A stretch of 64,000 nucleotides of DNA from Streptomyces sp. HNM0575. Lineage in GTDB: Bacteria; Actinomycetota; Actinomycetes; Streptomycetales; Streptomycetaceae. The notes under the pieces were generated by a model that saw only the letters and a program-made list of their open reading frames with translations, searched no databases and had not been told where the DNA came from. The stretch is taken from positions 62,001-126,000 of the forward strand of contig NZ_JAASAG010000002.1 of NCBI RefSeq assembly GCF_012726265.1, read 5' to 3'. This document shows positions 16,953 to 24,606 of this stretch, piece after piece (position 1 is the stretch's first letter; each line of letters starts with the position of its first letter). The translations under genes were made by a program, and so were the position numbers.

Positions 16953-17477
16953 TCAGGCGGGGTGCGTGAAGGAGGGCTCGGCGGGCTCCGGGACCTCGTA
17001 GTCCCGCTCCCAGCCTTCGCACTCCAGCTTGAGGCTCTGGATCGCGACCGCGTTCGCGTTGGCGTCCATCTCGCCCAGCACCTGGTACTCGCTCGGCCAC
17101 GACCGGTAGAGCTTGTGCGAGACGGCGACCTGACCGGCCTCGTTCAGGACCTGGACGACGATGTCCTTGCGGAAGTCGGCCAGCGACACCTCGGAGCCGA
17201 GCCCCGCGCCGACCTGCCACACCTTGTTGGCCCAGCGGTCGAACTCGGGGTCGTGGGTGACGCCGCGCTCCAGGGTGACGCCCTCGAACTCGGAGCGCCC
17301 CGGGGACTTGCGCGGGGAGTTGGGGTCGCCGCCGTGCCGGTGCTTGACGACCTCGGTGGTCCGCTTCAGCGGGCTGATCTTGCTGATGCCCGCGACCGTA
17401 CGTCCGTCCCACAGGACGAGGAACTTGAAGTTCTTGTACGGGTCGAAGCGATGGGCGTTTATCTGGAACTCTGCCAT
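16953..17477 (-). CDS. CIS inner tube protein (gp19 family)
   Basis: A 174-residue protein with the size and features of the gp19-like tail tube family. It begins FQINAHRFDPYKNFKFLVLW, then has GISKISPLKRTTEVVKHRHGGDP, the GVTLERGVTHDPEFDRWANKV stretch (split here as an ERGVTHD-type element), and a C-terminal SYQVLGEMDANANAV-like strand pair ending in ECEGWERDYEV. The product would form the hexameric rings of the inner tube. It starts 96 bp after the sheath stop, and a very strong hairpin lies in that gap. The hairpin may set the ratio of tube to sheath. No fusion or truncation is seen. Confidence 0.95.
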   Translation of the reverse strand: MAEFQINAHRFDPYKNFKFLVLWDGRTVAGISKISPLKRTTEVVKHRHGGDPNSPRKSPGRSEFEGVTLERGVTHDPEFDRWANKVWQVGAGLGSEVSLADFRKDIVVQVLNEAGQVAVSHKLYRSWPSEYQVLGEMDANANAVAIQSLKLECEGWERDYEVPEPAEPSFTHPA

Positions 17478-17518
17478 CGGATTCCTTCGGTTCCTGGGGT
17501 TGTTCGGATGCCCGGCCG

Positions 17519-17567
17519 CCGGGCCGCCCGCGGGACCCTGGCGGGTCCCGTGCGCCGGGCGGCCCGG
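17519..17567 (-). promoter_or_regulatory. intercistronic hairpin between sheath and tube
   Basis: A near-perfect inverted repeat: 17519-17530 pairs with 17556-17567 (12 bp, G/C only), and 17531-17538 pairs with 17543-17550 (8 bp, CGGGACCC/GGGTCCCG) around a 4-nt loop, with a 5-nt bulge on one side. It starts 5 bp after the sheath stop and ends about 40 bp before the tube ATG. It has no T tract. It could be a partial terminator, an mRNA-end stabiliser or a processing site. Which of these is not visible. Confidence 0.8.
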
Positions 17568-17572
17568 CGCCG

Positions 17573-19420
17573 TCAGGACGTGAACTGCCCCGCCATCTGC
17601 TGGACCTTGACGATCACGAACTCGGCGGGGCGCACCGGCGCGATGCCGACCACGGCGTTGACCACGCCGTTCTCGACGTCCTCGTCGGTGGTCGTGTCGT
17701 GGTCGCACTTGACGAAGTAGGCCTCGCGCGGGGTGCCGCCGGTGAAGGCGCCCTGCTGGAAGAGCGTGTGCAGGTACGAGGACACGTTCATCCGGATCTG
17801 CTGCCACAGCTGCTCGTTGTTGGGCTCGAAGACGGCCCAGCGCAGCCCGCGGTGGAGGCTCTCCTCGATGTGCAGCGCGAGCCGCCGCACCGGGGTGTAC
17901 TTCCACTCGCTCTCCCGCGCGTCCGAGCCCTCCAGGGTCCGGGCGCCCCACACGACGTTGCCGACCAGCGGGAAGGTCCGCAGGCAGTTGACGCCGAGGG
18001 GGTTGAGCAGCCCGTTCTCGCGGTCGGTCAGCCGCACCGACAGGGAGTGCACGCCGTCGAGGCGCGCCTCGGTGCCCGCGGGCGCCTTCCACACGCCGCG
18101 CTCGCCGTCGGTGCGGGCGATGACGCCGGCGACGGCGCCGGACGGCGGGAAGGAACGCAGCCGCCCGGTCAGCGGGTCGGTCATCTCCAGGTGCGGGAAG
18201 TACAGTCCGGCGTGGCTTCCGCGCACGGACTCGAAGGCAGAGATGCCGGTGCGCACCGCGTCCACCGAGGACCAGGCGGCCGGTGCGTCGGCGATGAGGA
18301 AGACGCGTTCCTCGCGGCACAGCCGCTGGGCCGCCGCGAGGACGGTGATCATGTCCTCGGTCGACTCGTACGACGCGAGTTCGGGCAGCGCGAGCAGGTT
18401 GACGTCGTCGACGTCGCGCAGCGCGTGCAGCCCGGACTTGCGTGCCTGGCTGCCGATCAGATCGCGAGGCCCCGGGGCCTCGCCGTCCTCGCCGCCCTCC
18501 AGGGCGAACACGGGCGGATTGACCGAGGCTTCGAGGCCGAGGTCGTTGGCGCACTCGCCGAGGTAGCGCACGACGGCCTCGGGGTCGTCGCTGCCCGCGA
18601 CGGTCTGGTGCCGCTCGCCGAACGGCGTGACCTCCGCGGCGGCGAAGTCGTGGCGGCCCGGTGCGTCGGGCAGTGAGCGCAGCTTGCGCTCCAGGAGCAG
18701 CGCCATCTCGGCCACGGTGCAGGGCGCCTCGCCGTCCTCGTCCGGCTCGTAGAGGACGAACTGCCGCTCGGTCTCGCCGATCTTGACGGTGAGTTCGACG
18801 TTGAGGTCGGGCAGGTCACCGGAGTAGGGCCTGGAGACCGTGCCGGACGGGTCGGGCCGTCCCTCTCCGACGACCTCGGCCCGTACGAGCGCCGACCCGG
18901 AGTTGACGACGGTCTGCACGTAGCGACTGTGGCCGGAGTCCATGGACAGCCCGCCGAAGAACTCCCGTGCACCGCCGCGTGCGTCGAAGACCCGCAGGTT
19001 GAAGGTCTCCTCGGGCGTGGCGGTGTCGTAGTCGACGGCCACCCGCAGCCCGCAGCCCCACACGCCCGGCTCCCTGGCGGTGATCTCCAGCACGGGGCAT
19101 TCGCTGCGGTCCTCGGTGGAGTCGAGCGTGACGCAGGCCGCCTTGCCCGAACCGGCCTTGGCCACGCGCACGATGACGGCTATGGACCCGCCGTTGCGGA
19201 AGAACTGGTGCACGGCGTAGGCGACGGCGCTCTGCGAGGTCAGGCCCCCGAAACGGCGTTCGAACTCCGCGTAACTGGTGACGCGCACCGGCTTGTTGAG
19301 AGGGCCGCGCCGGGTGTGGCCCACGAACGCGGTCGCCGCCGTGGTGACCTGGGTGACCGTACGTACGCTGCTGGGAATCTCTTCGACGTAAACACCGGGG
19401 TAGGTCGGCTTCGTCGGCAT
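17573..19420 (-). CDS. CIS contractile sheath protein
   Basis: A 615-residue tail sheath protein. The N-terminus PTYPGVYVEEIPSSVRTV, followed by TAATAFVGHTRRGP and a TSYAEFERRFGG element, is the classic sheath start. The C-terminal domain (LHIEESLHRGLRWAVFEPN, then WQQIRMNVSSYLHTLFQQGA, PREAYFVKCD and PVRPAEFVIVKV) matches the conserved sheath C-domain. I choose ATG 19420, which has GGAGGGGG directly upstream, rather than an upstream codon at 19546 that lacks sheath-like sequence. It is the first gene of the visible CIS operon. No transmembrane or signal sequence is present. Streptomyces CIS of this class are described as cytoplasmic particles linked to regulated cell death. Confidence 0.97.
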   Translation of the reverse strand: MPTKPTYPGVYVEEIPSSVRTVTQVTTAATAFVGHTRRGPLNKPVRVTSYAEFERRFGGLTSQSAVAYAVHQFFRNGGSIAVIVRVAKAGSGKAACVTLDSTEDRSECPVLEITAREPGVWGCGLRVAVDYDTATPEETFNLRVFDARGGAREFFGGLSMDSGHSRYVQTVVNSGSALVRAEVVGEGRPDPSGTVSRPYSGDLPDLNVELTVKIGETERQFVLYEPDEDGEAPCTVAEMALLLERKLRSLPDAPGRHDFAAAEVTPFGERHQTVAGSDDPEAVVRYLGECANDLGLEASVNPPVFALEGGEDGEAPGPRDLIGSQARKSGLHALRDVDDVNLLALPELASYESTEDMITVLAAAQRLCREERVFLIADAPAAWSSVDAVRTGISAFESVRGSHAGLYFPHLEMTDPLTGRLRSFPPSGAVAGVIARTDGERGVWKAPAGTEARLDGVHSLSVRLTDRENGLLNPLGVNCLRTFPLVGNVVWGARTLEGSDARESEWKYTPVRRLALHIEESLHRGLRWAVFEPNNEQLWQQIRMNVSSYLHTLFQQGAFTGGTPREAYFVKCDHDTTTDEDVENGVVNAVVGIAPVRPAEFVIVKVQQMAGQFTS

Positions 19421-20134
19421 TCCCCCTCCAATCCCTACGAGCGCCTGAACAGCGGCATTCAGGGGGAAAGGGGGACGACAAGGCCGGTCGGAAGCGCCGG
19501 CCAGGGCGCGCGACGACGCACTCGCGAACTTCCCCCCGTGCCTCACCGCCGGTCCCGGCCCGCCGTACGCATGCGGTTGCGTACGGACTCAGCGATCCCG
19601 TGGTGCGACTCCTGATGCCCGAGTGCGTCGCCATTGTTATAGGGAAGAACGCGCTCTCACAGCCGTGATTTCCGGCCACACGGAAAGGTTCCGCCAAGTG
19701 CCGCCCGGTGCGGCTGACTTCGCGTCAGGAAGAAGCGCCAGGTCAGCGCGCTCGGCCGGCGTCCCTCATTACGGGCCCCGGGGCCAGGGGTGAAAACCCG
19801 TCAGGCGGCGGAGCCTCCCGCGGGGGCGGACTTCGCCCCAGGTCACGCTGGGTGCATCGGGCCGGTACGGCCGGAACAGGAGCGGAGCGTCACAATCCGC
19901 AACATATGCCCGCTGCGCCCCGACCCGCACCCGGCGACCGCTCCCACCTGCAACGGAGCGGCGCGACAGGCGAGTTGACGGCCCCAGGCGGCGTTGACCC
20001 GCGTAGAGCGGGCGGCGCGACTCTGGCCCGGATCGCACTGCGGAGCAGCACGGTCCGTTAGGGGATCGTTTGCACGCGCTGATGAGGGAAGCGTGAAATC
20101 CGTACAAAACGGCCCACGCCGGCTCGCGTTGACG
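19421..20134. other. gene-free region upstream of the CIS operon
   Basis: About 710 bp between the sheath start and the ROK stop with no convincing gene. It must hold the CIS promoter unless the operon reads through from the ROK gene. A small A/T island (gttatagggaa at 19635-19645) gives TATAAC on the minus strand, about 220 bp before the sheath ATG. There is no clear -35 box at the right distance, so I do not call a promoter. The part at 19780-19850 has several short G/C hairpins. Confidence 0.5.
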
Positions 20135-21394
20135 TCACGGCCGCACACCGGAGGGAGCCTCGGCGAGCGCGTCGAGATAGCGCCCCTCGGTGTGCTGGAG
20201 CGCGTGGTGGAGTGCGCCCGTGACGACGGCTCTGTGCGTCAGCGGGGAGGCCGCGAGCCGGGGAACGTCGTCGACGATGCGCCCGACGGCCCGGCGCAGG
20301 GGTTCGAGCAGCACGTCGCCCGCGGCGGCCACCGCGCCGCTGACGACGACGAGTTCGGGCGCCAGGATCATGGACAGCGTCGCCACGGCCCTGGCCGTGG
20401 AGTCCAGGGCCTGGTCGAGGATCCCGGCCGCCGCCTTGTCGCCCTCCCGTACGGCCCTGAAGACGGCCTCGGCGTCGACGCGCTCCGGGTCCCCGTCCAC
20501 GAGGTCGTGGAGAACCGCCGCGGCCGCGCGGGGAGTCCGGGCGGTGCGCCGCCGGGCCGGCCCGGCCACCAGTTCCGCTCCGCGGCGGCGCGCGAGGAGG
20601 CCGATCCCGTCGAGCGTCGCGCCCGGCATGAGCTTGAGGAAGGACAGGTCGCGGGCCTTGTTGTGGTGGCCGCGCAGGAGAGTCCCCCCGGTGAAGACGC
20701 CCACGCCCAGCCGCTCTCCCGCCAGGAGGCAGAGGAAGTCCTCGGTCCCGGCGGCCGTGCCGCGCCAGCGCTCGGCAACGGCGGCGAGGTTGCAGTCGTT
20801 CTCGACGGTGACGTGCCAGCCGAAGCCCTCGGCCATGGCGGTGCGCAGATCGACGTCGAGGAAGCCGGGGATGCCGGTGCGGACGCGCACGACACCGGCT
20901 TCGCTGATGGTGCCGCTGGTGCCCACGCACACCGACAGCACATGGCCGGGCCCGAAGCCCGCGTCATGCACGGTGCCGGCGGCCAGGTCACGGACGAGGG
21001 CGATCCGCCGCCGCGCCTCGACGTCCGGGTCGTCGAACGTGATCTGCCGCTCGGCCACGGATTCGCCCCGCAGATCGGCGAGGACCGCGCGTGCGGTGTG
21101 GGCTCCGACGTCGATGCCGAGAACGTGCCCCGCGTCGGCACGGAAGGCGAAGACCCGTGAGGGGCGTCCCCTGCGCGGGGCGCTCGTCCCGTGGTCGGCG
21201 GCCGCCTCGGCGACCCAGCCGAGGTCGATCAGATGCCGGGCGGCGGCGTGCACGGTGGGCCGGGACATGCCCGTGGCCGAGATGAGTTCGCTGGCGGACA
21301 TCGCGCTGCCGGCGCGAAGCGCGGTCAGTACGCGCTGGGCGTTGAGCCGGCGGACATAGGCGGTGTCCGCGACATCTCTTGACGTGCTCGGCAT
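20135..21394 (-). CDS. ROK-family transcriptional regulator
   Basis: A 419-residue protein. Residues about 10-70 form a winged helix-turn-helix (NAQRVLTALRAGSAMSASEL, then ATGMSRPTVHAAARHLIDLGW). The rest is a ROK domain: GIDVGAHTARAVLADLRG, VGTSGTISEAGVV, ENDCNLAAVAERW and LAPELVVVSGAVA are recognisable. The usual ROK zinc motif with several Cys is missing in the region around residue 290, so sugar sensing may differ from NagC/Mlc. The start MPSTSRD (21394) is preferred over an upstream ATG because it lies at the natural N-terminus and leaves room for the divergent promoter. It is divergent from the MHS transporter and sulfatase and probably controls them in response to a sugar or sulfated ligand. 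Confidence 0.9.
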   Translation of the reverse strand: MPSTSRDVADTAYVRRLNAQRVLTALRAGSAMSASELISATGMSRPTVHAAARHLIDLGWVAEAAADHGTSAPRRGRPSRVFAFRADAGHVLGIDVGAHTARAVLADLRGESVAERQITFDDPDVEARRRIALVRDLAAGTVHDAGFGPGHVLSVCVGTSGTISEAGVVRVRTGIPGFLDVDLRTAMAEGFGWHVTVENDCNLAAVAERWRGTAAGTEDFLCLLAGERLGVGVFTGGTLLRGHHNKARDLSFLKLMPGATLDGIGLLARRRGAELVAGPARRRTARTPRAAAAVLHDLVDGDPERVDAEAVFRAVREGDKAAAGILDQALDSTARAVATLSMILAPELVVVSGAVAAAGDVLLEPLRRAVGRIVDDVPRLAASPLTHRAVVTGALHHALQHTEGRYLDALAEAPSGVRP

Positions 21395-21415
21395 GGCATG
21401 CCAGCGTAACGCCAG

Positions 21416-21441
21416 CAATAAATAAACGAGTCTTATTAAAG
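21416..21441. promoter_or_regulatory. A/T-rich candidate operator between ROK and MHS genes
   Basis: An isolated A/T-rich stretch in very G/C-rich DNA: aataaataaacgagtcttat and a few further bases. It contains the inverted pair AATAA (21421-21425) and TTATT (21433-21437). It is 22 bp upstream of the ROK start and 160 bp upstream of the MHS start. ROK regulators often bind such A/T-rich inverted repeats, so this is the best candidate for autoregulation and for control of the transporter. The -10 element of either promoter may also lie here. Confidence 0.5.
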
Positions 21442-21600
21442 GCACTGCTCGCCACCCCGAGCACTGCTCCCCCGCACCGCCCGCCGCCGTCCGGCCCCCG
21501 CAGCCGCGAAGCCCCGAGCCGGACCACCGCGCTCCGCCGCGCGCCCCGGCACCGGCGGACACCGACGGGCCCCTCCAGTCACCAGTCGGAAGGTGATGAC

Positions 21601-23058
21601 GTGACAGCCGCACCGCCGCCGGATCATGTCCCCCAGTCCGGGTCCCAGTCCGGGTCCGATGCCCGGTCGTCCGATGCCCGGTCGTCCGATGCCCGGTCGT
21701 CCGATGAAGGGTCGTCCGATGAAGGGCCCCGGCCGCAGTCGATGCGCCAGGTCCTGGCGGCCAGCCTGTCCGGGGCCGCCCTGGAGTGGTACGACTTCAA
21801 CCTCTACGGCATATCCGCCGCCCTGGTCTTCAACAAGATCTTCTTCCCCGAGGCCGACCCGGCCGTGGGAACCATGGCCGCCCTCGCCACGTTCGGCGCC
21901 GGTTTCGTCCTGCGGCCGCTCGGCGCCCTTCTCTTCGGGCACCTCGGGGACCGCGTGGGACGGAAGAAGTCGCTCGTCGCGACCATGCTCATCATCGGCG
22001 GCGCCACGTTCCTGATCGGGCTGCTGCCCGACTACCGCCACATCGGCATCTGGGCCCCGGTCCTCCTCGTCGTGCTGCGGCTGGGACAGGGCCTCGGGCT
22101 CGGCGGCGAATGGGCGGGCGCTTCCCTGCTGACGGTGGAGCACGCGCCCCGCCACCGGCGGGGCTTCTGGGGGAGCCTGCCGCAGACCGGGGCACCGATC
22201 GGCTATCTGATCGCGGTGGGCACCACCAGCCTGTTCGCCACGCTTCCGGAGGATCAGTTCCTCGCCTGGGGCTGGCGCGTGCCGTTCCTGCTGAGCGCGG
22301 TGCTGATGGCCGCCGGGGTGCTCGTACGGCGCACCATCCGCGAGACCCCGGACTTCCAGAGGATCAAGAACTCCGGCACCCGCGAGCGGATGCCACTGAT
22401 CGCGGCCCTGCGGAAGTATCCGCGCACGGTCGCGCTCGCGTTCGGCGCCCGCATCGGAGAGGCGTGCAGCTCGCAGATCTACCAGCCGTTCGTCATCGCC
22501 TACGCCACCGCGACCGTGGGCTACGGCAGGAACGCCGTGCTGTTCGGCGTGGTCCTCTACAACGTGCTCGGTCTGGCGCTGATGCCCGTGGCGGGCGCGC
22601 TCTCGGACCGGATCGGCCGCCGGCCCCTGTATCTGGCGGGGGCGGTCTTCGTCGCGGTCTCGGCGTTCCCGTACTTCTGGCTCGTCGACAGCCGCTCCAC
22701 CCCGCTGGCCTGGAGCGCGATGTGCCTCGCCGCGCTCGGCGGCGCCGTCGGCATGTCCAGCATCCAGGCCACCTACTTCACGGAGCTGTTCGGGCCACGG
22801 GTGCGCTACTCGGCACTGGGCATGGCCACCCAGGCGTCGGCGCTCGTGGCCGGCTTCGTGCCCGCGGTCGCGACATCGCTGATCGTGGTGTCCGGTTCGA
22901 GCTGGCCGGCGGCGGTGCTGCTGATCGTCGTGGCGCTCGCCTCGCTCGTCTCGACGGTGCTGCTCACCGAGACCCGCGGGGAGGACGTCGCCGAAGCCGA
23001 AGCACGACGCCCGCCCGTCTCCCCGCACTCCGGCCGGAAGGCCGCTGGTACCGCGTGA
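21601..23058 (+). CDS. MHS-type major facilitator transporter
   Basis: A 485-residue protein of the metabolite:H+ symporter (MHS) branch of the major facilitator superfamily, with about 12 membrane segments. Hallmarks are SGAALEWYDFNLYG near residue 58, the MFS signature GHLGDRVGRKKSL, GLGLGGEWAGASLL and a second LSDRIGRRPLYLAGA loop. GTG 21601 is used because GAAGGTGA lies just upstream and the protein before it is not conserved. The first about 45 residues are a repeat-derived Ser/Asp-rich cytosolic tail. The stop overlaps the start of the sulfatase gene (GTGA). Transport of a sulfate ester or the organic acid released from it is a reasonable guess; the substrate cannot be read from sequence. 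Confidence 0.92.
   Translation: MTAAPPPDHVPQSGSQSGSDARSSDARSSDARSSDEGSSDEGPRPQSMRQVLAASLSGAALEWYDFNLYGISAALVFNKIFFPEADPAVGTMAALATFGAGFVLRPLGALLFGHLGDRVGRKKSLVATMLIIGGATFLIGLLPDYRHIGIWAPVLLVVLRLGQGLGLGGEWAGASLLTVEHAPRHRRGFWGSLPQTGAPIGYLIAVGTTSLFATLPEDQFLAWGWRVPFLLSAVLMAAGVLVRRTIRETPDFQRIKNSGTRERMPLIAALRKYPRTVALAFGARIGEACSSQIYQPFVIAYATATVGYGRNAVLFGVVLYNVLGLALMPVAGALSDRIGRRPLYLAGAVFVAVSAFPYFWLVDSRSTPLAWSAMCLAALGGAVGMSSIQATYFTELFGPRVRYSALGMATQASALVAGFVPAVATSLIVVSGSSWPAAVLLIVVALASLVSTVLLTETRGEDVAEAEARRPPVSPHSGRKAAGTA
21658..21717. repeat. four 15-bp tandem repeats in the MHS gene
   Basis: Three exact copies of gatgcccggtcgtcc and one variant gatgaagggtcgtcc, with a partial fifth copy. They encode DARSS/DEGSS pentapeptides in the N-terminal tail before the first membrane segment. 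Confidence 0.9.
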
Positions 23059-24494
23059 ACGGCGACGGCCCCCGCACGAAGCCGAACGTGCTGGTCTTCT
23101 TCACCGATCAGCAGCGCTGGGACACGACGGGTCTGCACGGCAATCCGCTCGGCCTGACCCCGCTCCTCGACGGCCTGGCGGAGCGCGGCGTGAGCGTCGA
23201 CCACTCCTACACCTGTCAGCCCGTGTGCGCTCCGTCCAGGGCGAGCATGCAGACGGGCCTCTACCCCACCACCACCGGCGTCTTCCGCAACGGCATCGCC
23301 CTCGCACCCGACATCCCCACCCTCGCCCACCACTTCCGCGCCGCGGGCTACGAGACCGGATACATCGGCAAGTGGCATCTGGCACCCGACGAGTACACGG
23401 GGCCCGTGCCGGAGCGCTACCGCGGCGGCTACGACCACTGGCTGGCCGCGAACCTGCTGGAGTTCACCTCGGACGCCTACACGACCACGCTCTACGACGG
23501 CGAAGGACGGCCCCGGCACTTCGACGGCTACCGCGCCGACGCGCTGGGCACCGCCGCCGCCGAGTTCGTACGCGAGCGGCGGGACGGGCCGTTCTTCCTG
23601 TTCCTGTCGTTCCTGGAACCCCACCACCAGAACTCCCGCGACGACTACCCCGCCCCCGACGGCTACCGCGAACGCTACGCGGACCCCTGGACACCCGCCG
23701 ATCTGCGTGCGCTGGGCGGCGGCAACTCCCGTGAGCACCTTGCCGGTTACTACGGCATGGTGCGCCGTCTCGACGAGGTGCTCGGCACGGTGCTCGACGC
23801 CCTCGCCGAGCAGGGGACGCTGGAGGACACCGTCGTGCTCTTCACCTCCGACCACGGCTGCCACTTCAAGACCCGCAACGACGAGTACAAGCGCAGCCTG
23901 CACGACGCGTCGGTACGGGTGCCGACCGTGCTGTGCGGGCCGGGCCTGCCGCAGGGGGTGCGGCTGGAGCAGGTGGTCAGCCATGTCGACCTGCCTCCAA
24001 CGCTCCTCGACGCGGCCGGAGTTGCCGTACCCGCCGGGATGCAGGGCCGCACGCTGCTGCCGCTGCTGCGCGGCGAGGACACCGGCTGGCCGGACGAGGT
24101 GCTGATCCAGATCAGCGAGTCCGAGGTCGGGCGGGCGATCCGCACGCACCGCTGGAAGTACGGCGTGGTGGCACCGGGCGCCGACGCCTGGCGGGTGCCG
24201 TCGGCCGACCGCTATGTGGAGACCTACCTCTACGATCTGGACGCCGATCCGGAGGAGTCGGCGAACCGGGTCGCAGACCCCGGCTGCGCCGCCACCCGGC
24301 GGGCGCTCGCCCGGCGGCTCGCCGAGCGCGTCGCCCGGTCCGGCGAACAGCGACCCGAGATCGACCCCGCGCCCGGCGAGGAGCACGCCGACGGCGAGGG
24401 CGACGGCGACGACAGCAACAGCGGCCGGGACGGCGGGAACCCCGGGAACACCGGAAGCGGCGGAAGCACCGCGAGCGCCGGGGACGGCGGCTGA
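23055..24494 (+). CDS. cytoplasmic sulfatase (formylglycine type)
   Basis: A 479-residue type I sulfatase. The formylglycine motif is C58-A-P-S-R62, followed by TGLYP. Other sites seen are VLVFFTDQQRWD near residues 12-23, GYIGKWHL, a LEPHHQ pair and TSDHGCHFKTRNDEYK for metal and sulfate binding. The GTG start overlaps the MHS stop by 4 bp (GTGA), so the two are translationally coupled. No signal peptide is found, so the enzyme acts in the cytosol, probably on the compound imported by the MHS protein. The last about 45 residues are a Gly/Asp/Ser tail. No formylglycine-generating enzyme gene is visible in the window. Confidence 0.92.
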   Translation: MNGDGPRTKPNVLVFFTDQQRWDTTGLHGNPLGLTPLLDGLAERGVSVDHSYTCQPVCAPSRASMQTGLYPTTTGVFRNGIALAPDIPTLAHHFRAAGYETGYIGKWHLAPDEYTGPVPERYRGGYDHWLAANLLEFTSDAYTTTLYDGEGRPRHFDGYRADALGTAAAEFVRERRDGPFFLFLSFLEPHHQNSRDDYPAPDGYRERYADPWTPADLRALGGGNSREHLAGYYGMVRRLDEVLGTVLDALAEQGTLEDTVVLFTSDHGCHFKTRNDEYKRSLHDASVRVPTVLCGPGLPQGVRLEQVVSHVDLPPTLLDAAGVAVPAGMQGRTLLPLLRGEDTGWPDEVLIQISESEVGRAIRTHRWKYGVVAPGADAWRVPSADRYVETYLYDLDADPEESANRVADPGCAATRRALARRLAERVARSGEQRPEIDPAPGEEHADGEGDGDDSNSGRDGGNPGNTGSGGSTASAGDGG

Positions 24495-24544
24495 CCCGAG
24501 CCACTGCCCCCGCAACGCACGCCTCCGCCGCCCGCGATGAGCCT

Positions 24545-24595
24545 CGCCCGCGCCCGCGCCCAGCCCGCCGCATCCGGGCAGACGGGGCGCGGGCG
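24545..24595. terminator. inverted repeat between convergent sulfatase genes
   Basis: CGCCCGCGCCC (24545-24555) is the exact complement of GGGCGCGGGCG (24585-24595), with 29 bases between. It lies in the 112-bp gap between two genes pointing at each other and may end transcription on both strands. The loop is long, so the call is moderate. Confidence 0.5.
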
Positions 24596-24606
24596 GCCGC
24601 GATATC

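Noticed and set aside
19625..19660. CIS promoter with TATAAC as -10 on the minus strand
   Set aside because: No -35 box of any known sigma class at proper distance; the A/T island alone is not enough.
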